A stretch of DNA of 64,000 nt, taken from contig NZ_JAFCLP010000002.1 of the NCBI RefSeq assembly GCF_018129405.1, positions 620,001-684,000 on the forward strand, given 5' to 3'. Under the pieces are notes generated by a model that did not search any database, was not told the DNA's origin, and saw nothing but the letters and a program-made list of their open reading frames with translations. The stretch comes from Bradyrhizobium iriomotense. GTDB lineage: Bacteria; Pseudomonadota; Alphaproteobacteria; Rhizobiales; Xanthobacteraceae. Position 1 is the first letter of the stretch; the number at the start of each line of letters is the position of its first letter. This document shows positions 1 to 9,928 of this stretch, piece by piece. Position numbers and translations under genes: made by a program.

Positions 1-973
1 GCATCACGATGCCAACGTCGTCGTCGAGTTGCGCCATGCCGGCTTCATGGATGGACCAACCGTTCTTGGAGTTGCGCATCGCCTGGTACTTCGGCGACAG
101 GTGCGTAACGATGTGCATGCGGGTCGGATTGAGCCACAGGAAGAATGGCTTGTTGTCGGCCTTAGCTCTGTCGATGAAATTCAGCGCAAAGTCGCGGATT
201 TCATCGTCCACGGTTTCCATCCGCTTGGGATAGAGCGTTCCGGCGTCTTCGATCCTCTGCTTGCCGACTTTGCCCCAGCGCGGATCCACGGTGGCATCGT
301 CCACGTTGGTCGCCCACGAGTGAACCATGTTGCGCGGACCGACTGTGTTCAACAGCTCCTGCGGATAAGCGGGGTGGGCCGGATCTTCCATCGCGTCGAG
401 GTGATACAGGTAGCCGAAGAACTCATCGAAGCCATGCACCGTAGGCAGAAACTCGTTTTTGTCGCCAAGGTGGTTCTTGCCGAACTGGCCGGTGGCGTAG
501 CCCATTCCTTTCAGCGCCGTGGCAATGGTCACGGCCTCCGCCGGCAAGCCGGTGGGAGCGCCGGCCTGGCCGACTGTGGTCATGCCGGTCCGGATCGGCA
601 GCTCACCGGTGATGAAGTTGGCGCGACCCGCCGTGCAACTCGCCTCGGCGTAGTAGTCGGTGAACAGCATGCCTTCGGCGGCGATCTTGTCGAGGTTTGG
701 CGTCCGCCCGGCCATCATCCCGCGGTGGTAGGCGCCGATATTCCAGATGCCGATATCGTCTCCCATGATGACGACGATGTTCGGCCGCTGGCCGGCCGCT
801 GCTGGCGCTGGTGCCGGTTGCTGCGCTTGTACCGGGCTCGTCAATCCGACGGCCGAGAGCGCCGAAGCGGCGACGAGAGAACTGCCACTCAACAAGAGAT
901 CGCGGCGTTTCAATTCTCCGCCGATTGGTCTCGTGCTCATCTCAGGCTGTTCTGGAATCCTATCGTTACTCAT
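1..973 (-). CDS. Arylsulfatase (type I, Cys-type), C-terminus outside the window
   Basis: Reading the minus strand from ATG at 973 gives a sulfatase that runs off the left edge, so about 324 codons are present. The N-terminus carries a twin-arginine-like leader (KRRDLLLSGSSLVAAS, then an Ala-rich stretch ending in QAQ), suggesting export. After it come the metal-binding start (RPNIVVIMGDDIG) and the sulfatase signature C-T-A-G-R (in EASCTAGRANF, DNA about 625-640). In this family that Cys becomes formylglycine, the catalytic residue, and the enzyme hydrolyses sulfate esters. The ATG overlaps the stop of the upstream maturase remnant by 4 bp (ATGA), so the two formed one operon. The maturase gene is broken, so activity would need another maturase in the genome. 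Family assignment is firm; the substrate is unknown. Confidence 0.9.
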   Translation of the reverse strand, partial: MSNDRIPEQPEMSTRPIGGELKRRDLLLSGSSLVAASALSAVGLTSPVQAQQPAPAPAAAGQRPNIVVIMGDDIGIWNIGAYHRGMMAGRTPNLDKIAAEGMLFTDYYAEASCTAGRANFITGELPIRTGMTTVGQAGAPTGLPAEAVTIATALKGMGYATGQFGKNHLGDKNEFLPTVHGFDEFFGYLYHLDAMEDPAHPAYPQELLNTVGPRNMVHSWATNVDDATVDPRWGKVGKQRIEDAGTLYPKRMETVDDEIRDFALNFIDRAKADNKPFFLWLNPTRMHIVTHLSPKYQAMRNSKNGWSIHEAGMAQLDDDVGIVM

Positions 974-1541
974 GATGTGATCCTCTTCCTGGTGATGCAC
1001 CTGAAGCCGAGATGGCTTGCTGAGGTGTCGATCGGCTCGGCATGACGGCGCGGCCGGACGATAGCGGCGGCAGTAGTTGGGAGCGCAAAGATGCGAGCCG
1101 CCCTTGAGCACCTTGCGCGGAATCCTGAGGTTTGGCTGACAAGAGTCGTAGCTCGCGCCCTCGGGCCCTCCGCGAGGATTTTGCGGGATGCAGCAGACTT
1201 TCGGGGCGCAAGTCTACGGCTCGCTTAGGCGGCGTGAAGACCAGCGAGCCGGCCCTGAGCATGTGCAGAGCGCCCGGATAGTCATTCGCATCAGGTGTAA
1301 CTTCGGCGACAGTGACGTAACCGGTCGCGTTCACGAATTTGCGGAATTGGCGGTTGGTGACCGGCGTGCGATCCATCCAGAATCCGTCAACGGTAACGCG
1401 ATGGGCCGGCGCTTCCTCCGGATAATGCCGATCCGAGCCCATGCGAAACGTGCCGCCCGGCACATACAGCATCCCCTCACCTGCTGGATGCTCAGACGAT
1501 TGTCCGGAGCCAGACAACGATTTCGTATCAGCCAGATTCAT
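970..1541 (-). pseudogene. Formylglycine-generating enzyme (sulfatase-modifying factor), internally deleted and frameshifted
   Basis: The N-terminal part from ATG 1541 is a good FGE start (GMLYVPGGTFRMGSDRHYPE, then VDGFWMDRTPVTNRQFRKFV and LVFTPPKRAVDLR). Directly after VDLR (about 1205) the frame changes. The C-terminal part continues in another frame as VCCIPQNPRGG, SYDSCQPN and KVLKGGSHLCAPNYCRRYRPAA, so roughly 140 residues of the normal ~320-residue enzyme are missing. A second shift (about 2 bp lost near 1065) separates RPAA from RHAEPIDTSASHLGFRC, whose frame ends in TGA at 970-972. Both catalytic cysteines of the family (LC-x3-YC) are still encoded but are out of frame with the start. 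The product cannot be a working FGE. A 191-codon ORF remains open across the junction but is nonsense after VDLR. Confidence 0.88.
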
Positions 1542-1688
1542 GACGCCCCCCGGGCGCGTGCATCAGCGGCCTGCGTTGCTTGATTCGTGACACCGCCCGA
1601 AGAGTCGATTCGCTTGATGTGCGTCTTTCGAAAGTGGGGCCTTTGACGGACGGTGAGGCGTACAGAAACGGAGCGGCTCGTCTCCGGA

Positions 1689-1702
1689 TTGATCCAGATC
1701 AA
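1689..1702. promoter_or_regulatory. FNR/FixK-type box in the 302-bp gap upstream of the FGE-sulfatase unit
   Basis: The 14-mer TTGATCCAGATCAA is a full match to the TTGAT-N4-ATCAA half-site pair bound by FNR/FixK regulators. It lies 148 bp upstream of the ATG (1541) of the minus-strand FGE remnant and sulfatase, and behind the 3' end of the convergent-side porin gene. The rest of 1542-1843 holds only the porin terminator. The position suits activation of the sulfatase unit with a leader of about 100 nt; that is inference. A FixK-like regulator is encoded at 46369-47037. Confidence 0.6.
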
Positions 1703-1793
1703 GGGTCCACAGCTCGGCGGCAGCGGAGGCTCAAGCCTGAGTAGCTTGAAAGCCGACCCTCGCTGGCTCGCAAGCCCATGCAACCAAAAGAAA

Positions 1794-1819
1794 AGCCCCG
1801 GCGGTTTCCCGCCGGGGCT
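1794..1819 (-). terminator. Rho-independent terminator of the porin gene
   Basis: A perfect 11-bp stem (AGCCCCGGCGG / CCGCCGGGGCT) with a 4-nt loop starts 25 bp past the porin stop. In the minus-strand transcript it is followed by TTTCTTTTGG. Confidence 0.85.
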
Positions 1820-1843
1820 CTCTGTCAGGTCGTTAGACCGAAC

Positions 1844-3406
1844 TTACCAGTTGCGCTGAGCGCGGAGGAGCAGGGTGAAAGAGTCCTGATCCTTCAGCTC
1901 GTAGCTCGCGATCGGCTTGGCAGACCCCGAGTTGATTGCAGTGGTGGTCACGACACCAGAATACTTCTGGTCGAGGTGGGTCCAGTTGAAGTCAGCCGAG
2001 AAGGTCAGGTTCTTCACCGGAGTCCAGCGCGTGATCAAACCAACCTGGCCGATGTTGAAGTCGGGGTTACAACCCGTCACGCCCGCAATCGACGAGATGA
2101 GACCACCGGCTCCGCAAAGGAAGGTCTTGGCCCCGCCACCCCACTGAACCGCACCGTAAGCACCGTAAATCGCGGTGTTCCAGTAGGGATCCCAGTTGTG
2201 GGTGTAAGCGCCACGGAAGCCCCAGGTCTTGATGCTCTCCTGCGAGCCACCGGTGACAAACACGGTGTCCGGAGCAAAGCCGCCTCCGAAGCTCTGGTAG
2301 GCAACACCCGAGCTACCGTAGATGCCGAACGAACTGCCGACCAGGTTCTGGAAGTTGTAGCGGGTCGCACCGTCGGTGTAGACGCCCGAAATGTTGATCA
2401 CGTCACCCGCACCGGTCGGGATGTTCTTGATCGACAGAGCGAGCTGAACTGCCCAACCCCACTTGTCGTCGGGGTGGCCACTCGGCTCGGTCGCGCCGTA
2501 GTAGGCAACGTGGTTGTCATGCGCGGCCACCGACGCCTGGAAGAGACCCCAAGCCTGGTCGACGCGGACCATACCGACGAGGTTCGGCGAACGCGAGCCA
2601 CCGATGGCGTTGGAGCCATACGCAGCACCGGTGATCGCACCGAGGCCCGTCGCACCGCTCAGGTTCACGTTGCCGGCCTGGTAGTACGCGGTCGCGTCTT
2701 CCGCCGAGAACGACGCCGTGATGCCCTGACCGAAGTCAGCGGTGTAGGTGAACTGGTTGACACCAGTGACCGTGCCGCTGCCGCCGACGAGACCGTCGAA
2801 GTTGTTGCCGGGATAGTTGGTCCAGGGCGCGTCGAACTGCGACACGGCCTTACCCATCGTGAAGCCGGCGAACTGGATGAAGGCATAGTACACGCCGAGC
2901 GAACCGCCCGAGGTACCGCCGTCAGTCGGGTTGACGGCGCTTGCACCAGCGAGACCACCTGCCGAGTTGATGCCGAGCCCGGAGGTATACTGGGTCAGAC
3001 CCGTGGCGTTGCCCAGGCCGACATAGCCACCCGAGGTCCAGGAGAACGTCGCATCGAAGAACGTGCGGACCACACCATATTCGGTCGCGGTGCGCGTGTC
3101 GATGTTGAGGTCTTCACGAGCGCGCCAGGTGTAGTAGTTGCTCAGGCGGTTGTGCGCCCCGGCCGGGGTGCCGGTCGCCATGCCGTAGACGCTGTTGGTG
3201 CCCAGCGCGACTTCAGCGCGCAGATAACCACCCAGCTTGATGCAGGTGTCAGTGCCCGGGATGTAGTAGAATCCGGCACCGTACAGGGAGCAGATCTTCA
3301 CGTACTCGACCGCCTTGGCCTTCACGGGGAGATCGGCTGCCTGCGCTCCGCCCACGGCGATCAGACCCGCCGCTGAGCCGAGCAAAAGGCTCTTAACCAA
3401 CTTCAT
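1844..3406 (-). CDS. Outer-membrane porin, rhizobial Porin_2 family
   Basis: This 520-residue protein has a clean Sec signal peptide (MKLVKSLLLGSAAGLIAVGG, cleavage after AQA, residue 23). The mature start ADLPVKAKAVEYVKICSLYG and the Cys pair in ICSLYGAGFYYIPGTDTCIK are typical of the alphaproteobacterial general porins. Alternating Gly/aromatic beta-strand segments follow, ending in an aromatic residue (QRNW), as expected for BAM-assembled barrels. It should form a trimeric diffusion pore in the outer membrane. ATG 3406 is preceded by a strong GGAGG site (CTTGGAGGTTTAAC). The gene stands alone, with its own terminator downstream and a long upstream gap. Substrate selectivity cannot be read from sequence. 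Confidence 0.95.
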   Translation of the reverse strand: MKLVKSLLLGSAAGLIAVGGAQAADLPVKAKAVEYVKICSLYGAGFYYIPGTDTCIKLGGYLRAEVALGTNSVYGMATGTPAGAHNRLSNYYTWRAREDLNIDTRTATEYGVVRTFFDATFSWTSGGYVGLGNATGLTQYTSGLGINSAGGLAGASAVNPTDGGTSGGSLGVYYAFIQFAGFTMGKAVSQFDAPWTNYPGNNFDGLVGGSGTVTGVNQFTYTADFGQGITASFSAEDATAYYQAGNVNLSGATGLGAITGAAYGSNAIGGSRSPNLVGMVRVDQAWGLFQASVAAHDNHVAYYGATEPSGHPDDKWGWAVQLALSIKNIPTGAGDVINISGVYTDGATRYNFQNLVGSSFGIYGSSGVAYQSFGGGFAPDTVFVTGGSQESIKTWGFRGAYTHNWDPYWNTAIYGAYGAVQWGGGAKTFLCGAGGLISSIAGVTGCNPDFNIGQVGLITRWTPVKNLTFSADFNWTHLDQKYSGVVTTTAINSGSAKPIASYELKDQDSFTLLLRAQRNW

Positions 3407-4253
3407 GTTAAACCTCCAAGTTGCTCTTCAGGGAAGGTCACTGACCGGACGGCCAATTCCCCAACCCCCTCTAAATCACCGCTCTTGGCCCCTTCGCGCC
3501 TTCGGACACACCCGCATGAACGCGAGGGACTTAAGCGAAAGACCTAAACGGGACGACCTCGGGATGCCCCCCTCCGTCGCTCAGTCACAATTACCGAACG
3601 TCCTTGCACACACAACAACAGAACGCTCCGAGACGGGCCTAAGAAGCGTGTTTTCCGACGGGTGTTGCACAAATAACACGCAGATGTGATCGCAGCGCCC
3701 TCGTAACATGCTGTTTTTGCTATCATTTTTGAAGCGGTTCCATTTGCCATGAAAACTCCCCAGTTAAGGAGCGACGGACAACGCCTTCGCTCGCACGGGC
3801 TTTGGCGCGCTCGAATCGTGGAATCAGAAGAAGACTCAAGGACAAGGCTCAGCCTCCTTCCGCGGCTCGTTTCGCGACGCATCTCTTGGTGCGCGCGCGG
3901 TCACAGCGGTGCTCCCAGGCCGCGGCATACTCCTGGGGATGGCGGGCTATTGGGGATTTGGCCAGCAGCTCAAGCGGAGCTGGAGGGAACCCAGTCAGGC
4001 GCTTTCGGGCGTAAGCTCTGAAAAATTATCAGTAATGTCAGGTGCTTGCACGAGAAGAGCCGCGTTCATCCGCGAAAGGCGTCCTTGTCGTGGGACTCCA
4101 GACGATTCCAGCTCGCTGGTCCGTTCTCGCCGCCTCAGGTTCGCTCCCCCCGCGCAAACCGGTTTGTCTGGGAAAATCGATGGGAATATTCGAGCGAAAA
4201 CACACGCTTCCAAATTGACCCGCTCAAGCAATTAGATGCATAAGGCTCGCACC
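3407..4253. other. 847-bp intergenic region, no gene supported
   Basis: This separates the porin from tRNA-Ser and must hold the porin promoter and leader. The part next to the porin (3640-3740) is AT-richer than its surroundings. Open frames here have no family resemblance and mixed codon use. The only one with a plausible ribosome site begins at 3750 on the minus strand (GGGGAGTTTTC ATG) but resembles nothing recognisable. Confidence 0.5.
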
Positions 4254-4346
4254 GGAGAGGTGGCCGAGTGGCTGAAGGCAACGCTTTGCTAAAGCGTCAT
4301 ACGGTCTCAAGCTGTATCGAGGGTTCGAATCCCTCCCTCTCCGCCA
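4254..4346 (+). tRNA. tRNA-Ser (anticodon GCU)
   Basis: The acceptor stem GGAGAGG pairs with CCTCTCC, followed by discriminator G and an encoded CCA (4344-4346). The anticodon arm is ACGCT-TTGCTAA-AGCGT, with GCT read as serine (AGC/AGU codons). A long class-II variable arm (CATACGGTCTCAAGCTGTATC) separates it from the T arm GAGGG-TTCGAAT-CCCTC. Confidence 0.97.
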
Positions 4347-4485
4347 CCCAAAAGCAGCAGCACCGAGATCTGTGGGTTCTTTCACCTGAAAGCAGCTGCC
4401 GAACGGCTGCGAAAGCCCCGCGCAAGCGATCAACGCCGCCGAACTCAGGCCGATTCGCGATCACCTTATATATGTGTGTCCGCGC

Positions 4486-4695
4486 CTAGCGGCCGGACCG
4501 CCAGATGCGCCAATGCGAGGGCGAGATCAGCACCGGCTCGTTGGCCCAGACGTTGAACCAGACGCCGGACCTGCGGCAGGCCGGAAAGGTCCAGGGCACG
4601 ATGCCCGTCTTGTGCGGCCGTCCGAGTTCCAGATCGCAATCATCGGGCGCGATCTGAATCGGCAGCCATTGTCCATTCGTGTCACGGGCGCTCAT
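4486..4695 (-). CDS. Small conserved-looking hypothetical protein (69 aa)
   Basis: The product begins MSARDTNGQWLPIQIAPDD and has the pattern W-x-P-I-x-x-A-P near the N-terminus and a Trp-rich end (SHWRIWRSGR). That pattern is seen in small rhizobial proteins of unknown function. Codon use matches the neighbours. No ribosome site is obvious before ATG 4695. There are no transmembrane segments or catalytic motifs, and no function can be proposed. It stands alone between tRNA-Ser and a dispersed repeat. Confidence 0.6.
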   Translation of the reverse strand: MSARDTNGQWLPIQIAPDDCDLELGRPHKTGIVPWTFPACRRSGVWFNVWANEPVLISPSHWRIWRSGR

Positions 4696-4793
4696 TGCGG
4701 GCCGGTTGTTAAGCAGCCACGCGGCGACACCATTGATTCAGCGCAACAAGGCTCACCCGTGAAAACACGGGGCCGGACACGTTTCTGCGCTTA

Positions 4794-4856
4794 AGATGTT
4801 TTCGAGCGTGGCGGATACCGGCTCGCGTAAAGAAGACGCATCAACGAAGACCTGGA
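4794..4856. repeat. Dispersed alphaproteobacterial palindromic repeat, copy 1 (family D)
   Basis: The stretch around TTTTCGAGCG-TGGCGGATACC-GGCTCGCG matches, with a few changes, the copy at 23290-23350 (TTTTCGAGCGAAGTGGATACC-GGTTCGCG...AAGAAAACGCGTCAA). Both are non-coding and flank small genes. Confidence 0.7.
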
Positions 4857-4888
4857 GTGCCGCTCCGACCAACCGGAACGGAAATGGC

Positions 4889-5155
4889 CTAGTGGGCGGA
4901 AACCCAGGCCCTCGCCTCGCGTTGCGCGGCCGAGATCTCGGCATCCGACATCTGCCCGGCGACTTCCTGGCGGAGCGCCACGGCATCCTTGCGGCCCTTC
5001 AGCGCGGCGAGATTGAACCATTTGTGCGCGGCGACGAGATCGACGAGGCCGGAGCGGCCGCTCGCCCAATAGATCCCGCGCTCGAACAGCACGTCCGACA
5101 GCGCGCTCGCGTCGATCGGCGTCGCCGTCTCCAGATCGAAAGTACCCTGAAACAT
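4889..5155 (-). CDS. Sel1-repeat-like small protein (88 aa)
   Basis: Starting at ATG 5155 (behind AAAGGGGATGCGTT) the product reads MFQGTFDLETATPIDASALS and then DVLFERGIYWASGRSGLVDL and VAAHKWFNLAALKGRKDA. The G-x-Y-W-x-x-G...D-x-x-x-A-x-K-W-F-N-L-A-A pattern is the core of a single Sel1/TPR-like repeat. The rest (EVAGQMSDAEISAAQREARAW) is the helix that usually closes such repeats. The same frame stays open upstream to 5254, but that extension has no Sel1 character and lies in repeat-like DNA. Such small Sel1 proteins probably bind partner proteins; the partner is unknown. Confidence 0.8.
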   Translation of the reverse strand: MFQGTFDLETATPIDASALSDVLFERGIYWASGRSGLVDLVAAHKWFNLAALKGRKDAVALRQEVAGQMSDAEISAAQREARAWVSAH

Positions 5156-5484
5156 AACGCATCCCCTTTGTTCTTGTGCCGCCTCGTTCCCCCGAGCGCG
5201 GCTCCCGTCCAACTCTGATGTGCATGATCCCTTCTGGGATCGTGCGGTGTTCAACTCTCCCCATGCCGTTTGCCGGCTTGTTGGAGGCGATGATGGCGGG
5301 CAAATTTGAATGGCAGTTTAAGTATCGCGATGAAGGGGACGTAAACGCGAGCGCGCGAGGCCTGCGCGAGGAATTCAAGAAGTCCCTGATTTGCAGGCAC
5401 TTCTGCGATTCGTCAGATTCGGTTTACCCTGGGATTTTCGGAGAACGATAACCATTGCGCGCGGTGACGGACCGCGTCCGCCCT

Positions 5485-5622
5485 GTCATTCCCCGCCACC
5501 GGGTCTCGCCTTCGGCGAGCCCGATGACAGGCTCCGGCGGGGAATCCAGTACGCCGCGGCCCATCGATTCAACCACTGCCGTCTCGGCGTACTGGATCGC
5601 CCGGTCGGAGCCGGGCGATGAC
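5485..5622. repeat. Mosaic inverted repeat (family A-like, 'gtcattccccgcc')
   Basis: Nested inverted repeats are visible: GTCATTCCCCGCC pairs with GGCGGGGAAT, and CCAGTACGCCG pairs with CGGCGTACTGG. A GC-rich hairpin (CGCCTTCGGCG) sits inside the first pair. The layout resembles the gtcattccgggg elements at 17480 and 20170. Confidence 0.7.
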
Positions 5623-5988
5623 GCCGCGAATGGAGAAGCGTCGCGCAAACAGCGCGCAATCGGGCCGCAGCCCTCGCCTGCCCGAAGGCAGCACGACGAG
5701 AGCGGCGCGGACGCGTCGCGGTCAGATCAGCAATGTCGGGAAAGGGGATGCCGGCAATACCCCGGCCTCAGGGAGAACGAGGGCGTCGGCGAACACGTCA
5801 GGACCAGATTCCACGTTGACCCGAAGGCCGCTTGCGGAATTGCGGAGCCCTTTGGAAAGAGAACCGCACCGAACGAAGAAAACTCGTTTCTTCTGCCGGA
5901 CCGTGAAAGAGAACGGCCCGACCGTTGACCTGATGTCTCGCCGACACCCTCTATCGTCGACCAGAACCTCTGGGAGGCGCTGATGACG

Positions 5989-6012
5989 TGCCGGCTGCTT
6001 TAAGAGCCGGCA
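5989..6012 (-). terminator. Hairpin behind the histone-like gene
   Basis: A perfect 8-bp stem TGCCGGCT / AGCCGGCA with an 8-nt loop lies 16 bp past the stop of the 30-residue gene. No T-run follows on the minus strand, so termination strength is uncertain. Confidence 0.45.
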
Positions 6013-6027
6013 ACTTCAGAAGCGAAG

Positions 6028-6120
6028 TTACTTCTTCTTCTTCGCGACCTTGCGGGTCTTCTTCGCAGTCTTCTTCACTGCGCTCTTCGCCTTCTTCGCC
6101 TTCTTCGCTTTCTTGGCCAT
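6028..6120 (-). CDS. Lys/Ala-rich histone-H1-like peptide (30 aa)
   Basis: ATG 6120, behind a good GGAGGGCAAC site, encodes a peptide of only Lys, Ala, Val, Thr, Ser, Arg and Met. It begins MAKKAKKAKKAK and ends in KVAKKKK, with 15 Lys in 30 residues. It resembles the C-terminal tails of bacterial histone-H1-like proteins and of the TopA in this window. Such peptides bind nucleic acids by charge, so a DNA- or RNA-compacting role is likely but inferred. It has its own ribosome site and a hairpin downstream, so it is not a leftover of a longer gene. It is short enough to be missed by default gene callers. Confidence 0.8.
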   Translation of the reverse strand: MAKKAKKAKKAKSAVKKTAKKTRKVAKKKK

Positions 6121-6684
6121 GTTGCCCTCCGATGTGTGAGATGGCTTTAATCGCTGCGTGCATTCGGGGATCGAATGCACTCACCCCGAATACACCAACA
6201 CGACGAAAAAAACATCTTCTCACTTAAGGAAGTGTTGACGGCGCGGTGCGCCTGCGCCAGCCGCGCTTGATTTGCCGACACGCAGAGACACGCGTCTGCG
6301 ATTGCAAATGCTTCTCGCAGCATCGACGTCGTCAAGCGCAGCGATTGCAAAAAAACTCTATGCAGCAAGTATTATTCTGTGCGCGCACATCACGCGTGAT
6401 CAATGCGACGAAGCACGCTGCAAAGCGCTCGATCGCCTCGCGGAGGCGAGTCGCGGACTCTGAGTCGCGAATTTTGGCAACGAAATTATTTTCATGCTTA
6501 ACGGCGGAAGCGCTCGTCAGAGCGTGTGCAAGCCGCCGTTTTGCGCGAATCGCGCGACGGCGATTCGGTGGCGTTGCGCGCCCTGAGCGGGTGATGTTTG
6601 CCGCTCGAGGGTGCGCGCGCGTCGCATCGCGAACCCAAAGCGAGGTGACGAAGCGCGTCCGTCACCTCGTTCGAACGCGTGAGG
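6121..6684. other. 564-bp intergenic region, no gene supported
   Basis: This lies between the histone-like gene (upstream side) and the 3' end of gatB. It is rich in CGCG-containing stretches and has an AT-rich patch near 6340-6370. The plus-strand frame 6246-6707 is Arg/Cys-rich and resembles nothing. A hairpin at 6641-6669 closes the gatB side. Confidence 0.5.
6641..6669 (-). terminator. Hairpin downstream of gatB
   Basis: A 10-bp perfect stem CGAGGTGACG / CGTCACCTCG with a 9-nt loop starts 16 bp past the gatB stop. On the minus strand it is followed only by CTTTGGG, so it may be a terminator or a 3'-end stabilising hairpin. Confidence 0.5.
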
Positions 6685-8159
<1,475 letters not shown>

Positions 8160-8163
<4 letters not shown>

Positions 8164-8456
8164 GTCCTGCTCCCGAGCAGCGTGGCAGCGATCCGCTCCC
8201 ACTCCGCTTCCAATGAATCCTTTGCCGCGACCTGGCCGGCCTGGCGATACCAGTAGCCGGCATTGCCGAGATCGCCTTCGACGCGGTGCAGATAAGCGTG
8301 CACCCACGCCGCATCGCGGCTGCTCTCGTCCTGGACGATCTTGTGCGCGCGGTCCCAGTCACCCTTGCCGGCCCACCAGAGACCGGCGAGCGGCGCGTTC
8401 AGCTCCGGCGCGGGCGCCGCACCGTCGAGGCTCGCGATGAATGCCGCGACATTCAC
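8160..8456 (-). CDS. Small conserved-type protein embedded between gatA and gatB (98 aa)
   Basis: A GTG at 8456 overlaps the gatA stop as GTGA, and the stop overlaps gatB as ATGA, so the gene is wedged between the two with no gap. The product has a compact all-alpha look: [20 protein letters not shown], then [20 protein letters not shown] and [12 protein letters not shown]-x-A-x-G-D-W-x-x-A-H and E-G-D-x-x-N-A-x-Y-W-Y-R-x-A are tetratricopeptide-like signatures. No catalytic residues are evident. Its position suggests co-production with the amidotransferase, but nothing in the sequence shows a direct role in amidation. The frame is open into gatA; that part is a shadow of gatA. Confidence 0.85.
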
Positions 8457-9928
8457 CACCACCTCGCGGGCGTGAAGCGGCCGGCGGCCTGCTCGATCAC
8501 CTCGCCGAGCGAGAACAGCGTCTCCTCCTCGAACGGACGGCCGATCAGCTGCAGGCCGAGCGGCAGGCCCTGTGCGTCCTTGCCGGCAGGCACCGCGATG
8601 CCCGGCAGGCCCGCCATGTTCACGGTCACCGTGAAGATGTCGTTGAGGTACATCTCGACCGGATCGGCACCGCCCTTCTCGCCGATGCCGAAGGCCGCCG
8701 ACGGCGTCGCCGGCGTCAGGATCGCGTCGACGCCCTTGGCGAAGCAATCCTCAAAATCCTTCTTGATCAGCGTGCGCACCTTCTGGGCGCGCAGATAATA
8801 GGCGTCGTAATAGCCGGCCGAGAGCACGTAGGTGCCGATCATGACGCGGCGGCGCACCTCTGCGCCAAAGCCTTCGGCGCGGGTGTTCTCGTAGAGCTCG
8901 ATGATGTTCCTTCCCTGCTCACGCAGGCCGTAGCGCACGCCGTCATAGCGCGCGAGGTTGGAGGACGCTTCCGCCGGCGCCACGATGTAATAGGCCGGCA
9001 GTGCGTATTTGGTGTGCGGCAGCGACACCTCGACGAGCTCGGCGCCGGCGCTCCTGAGCCACGCTGCGCCCGCTTCCCAAAGTTTCTCGATCTCGGCCGG
9101 CATGCCGTCGAGACGATACTCCTTGGGGATGCCGATCTTCATACCCTTTACGGACTTGCCGATCGCAGCCTCGTAATCCGGCACAGGGATATCGACAGAC
9201 GTGGTGTCCTTCGGATCGTGCCCGGCCATCGAGCGCAGCAGCATTGCGCTATCGCGCACGCTGCGTGCGATCGGACCGGCCTGGTCGAGCGAGGAGGCAA
9301 AGGCGACGATGCCCCAGCGCGAGCAGCGGCCATAGGTCGGCTTGATGCCGACGGTCGCGGTGAACGCCGCCGGCTGGCGGATCGAGCCGCCGGTGTCGGT
9401 CGCGGTCGCGCCCATGCACAGCAGCGCCGCCACCGCCGAGGCCGAGCCGCCGGACGAGCCGCCCGGCACCAGCGTCGTGTTGCTTCCCTCGCGCCGCCAG
9501 GGATTGCCGACGGGACCGAAGCACGAGGTCTCGTTCGCCGACCCCATGGCGAACTCGTCATTGTTGAGCTTGCCGAGCATCACGGCGCCGTCGCGCCAGA
9601 GCTGCGAGGTCACCGTGGACTCATAAGTCGGCACGAAATTGCCCAAAATCTTCGAGCAAGCCGTGGTGCGCACGCCCTTGGTCGCGAACAGATCCTTGAT
9701 GCCGAGCGGGATGCCTGCGAGCGGGCCGGCGTCACCCTTGGCGATCTTGTTGTCCGCCTCGCGCGCCATGGCGCGCGCCTGGTCGGGCGTCTCCATCACG
9801 AAGGCGTTGAGCACGCGCGCGGCTTCGATCGCGGAAAGATGTGCGTCGGTCAGCTCGAGTGACGTGAAAGTCTTGTCGGCGAGACCCTTGCGGGCCTCGG
9901 CGAGCGTCAGCGATGTCAAATCGGTCAT
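8453..9928 (-). CDS. gatA: Glutamyl-tRNA(Gln)/aspartyl-tRNA(Asn) amidotransferase subunit A
   Basis: A 491-residue amidase-signature protein of standard GatA length. The catalytic Lys is in [11 protein letters not shown] (about K78), the cis-Ser in [14 protein letters not shown] (about S158) and the nucleophile in [13 protein letters not shown] (about S182). GatA hydrolyses glutamine and channels ammonia to the acyl-phosphate made by GatB. The C-terminal part ([20 protein letters not shown]) is typical. The start ATG 9928 overlaps the preceding small gene by 4 bp (ATGA). In alphaproteobacteria this complex supplies Gln-tRNA and often Asn-tRNA. Confidence 0.98.
   Translation of the reverse strand: MTDLTSLTLAEARKGLADKTFTSLELTDAHLSAIEAARVLNAFVMETPDQARAMAREADNKIAKGDAGPLAGIPLGIKDLFATKGVRTTACSKILGNFVPTYESTVTSQLWRDGAVMLGKLNNDEFAMGSANETSCFGPVGNPWRREGSNTTLVPGGSSGGSASAVAALLCMGATATDTGGSIRQPAAFTATVGIKPTYGRCSRWGIVAFASSLDQAGPIARSVRDSAMLLRSMAGHDPKDTTSVDIPVPDYEAAIGKSVKGMKIGIPKEYRLDGMPAEIEKLWEAGAAWLRSAGAELVEVSLPHTKYALPAYYIVAPAEASSNLARYDGVRYGLREQGRNIIELYENTRAEGFGAEVRRRVMIGTYVLSAGYYDAYYLRAQKVRTLIKKDFEDCFAKGVDAILTPATPSAAFGIGEKGGADPVEMYLNDIFTVTVNMAGLPGIAVPAGKDAQGLPLGLQLIGRPFEEETLFSLGEVIEQAAGRFTPARWW

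Larger units (their letters stand above)
5156..6027. other. 872-bp intergenic region with a mosaic palindromic repeat; no gene supported
   Basis: Apart from the repeat at 5485-5622 and a hairpin at 5989-6012, nothing is supported. Open frames (for example 5455-5928 and 5618-5983, plus strand) are rich in Arg/Ser/Pro, lack ribosome sites and resemble no family. Confidence 0.5.

Noticed and set aside
29-1045. 338-codon plus-strand ORF at the left edge
   Set aside because: It is antisense to the arylsulfatase, whose motifs and signal peptide are clear on the minus strand.
1778-3376. 532-codon plus-strand ORF
   Set aside because: Antisense shadow of the porin gene; long antisense frames are common in this GC-rich, biased DNA.
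3544-3750. Minus-strand frame with MANGTASKMIAKTACYEG behind GGGGAGTTTTC
   Set aside because: Ribosome site is acceptable but the product ends in Arg/Ser-rich sequence, has no family resemblance and lies in the likely porin promoter region.
4201-4225. TTGACCCGCTCAA as an FNR box near tRNA-Ser
   Set aside because: Spacing between half-sites is one base short of the consensus.
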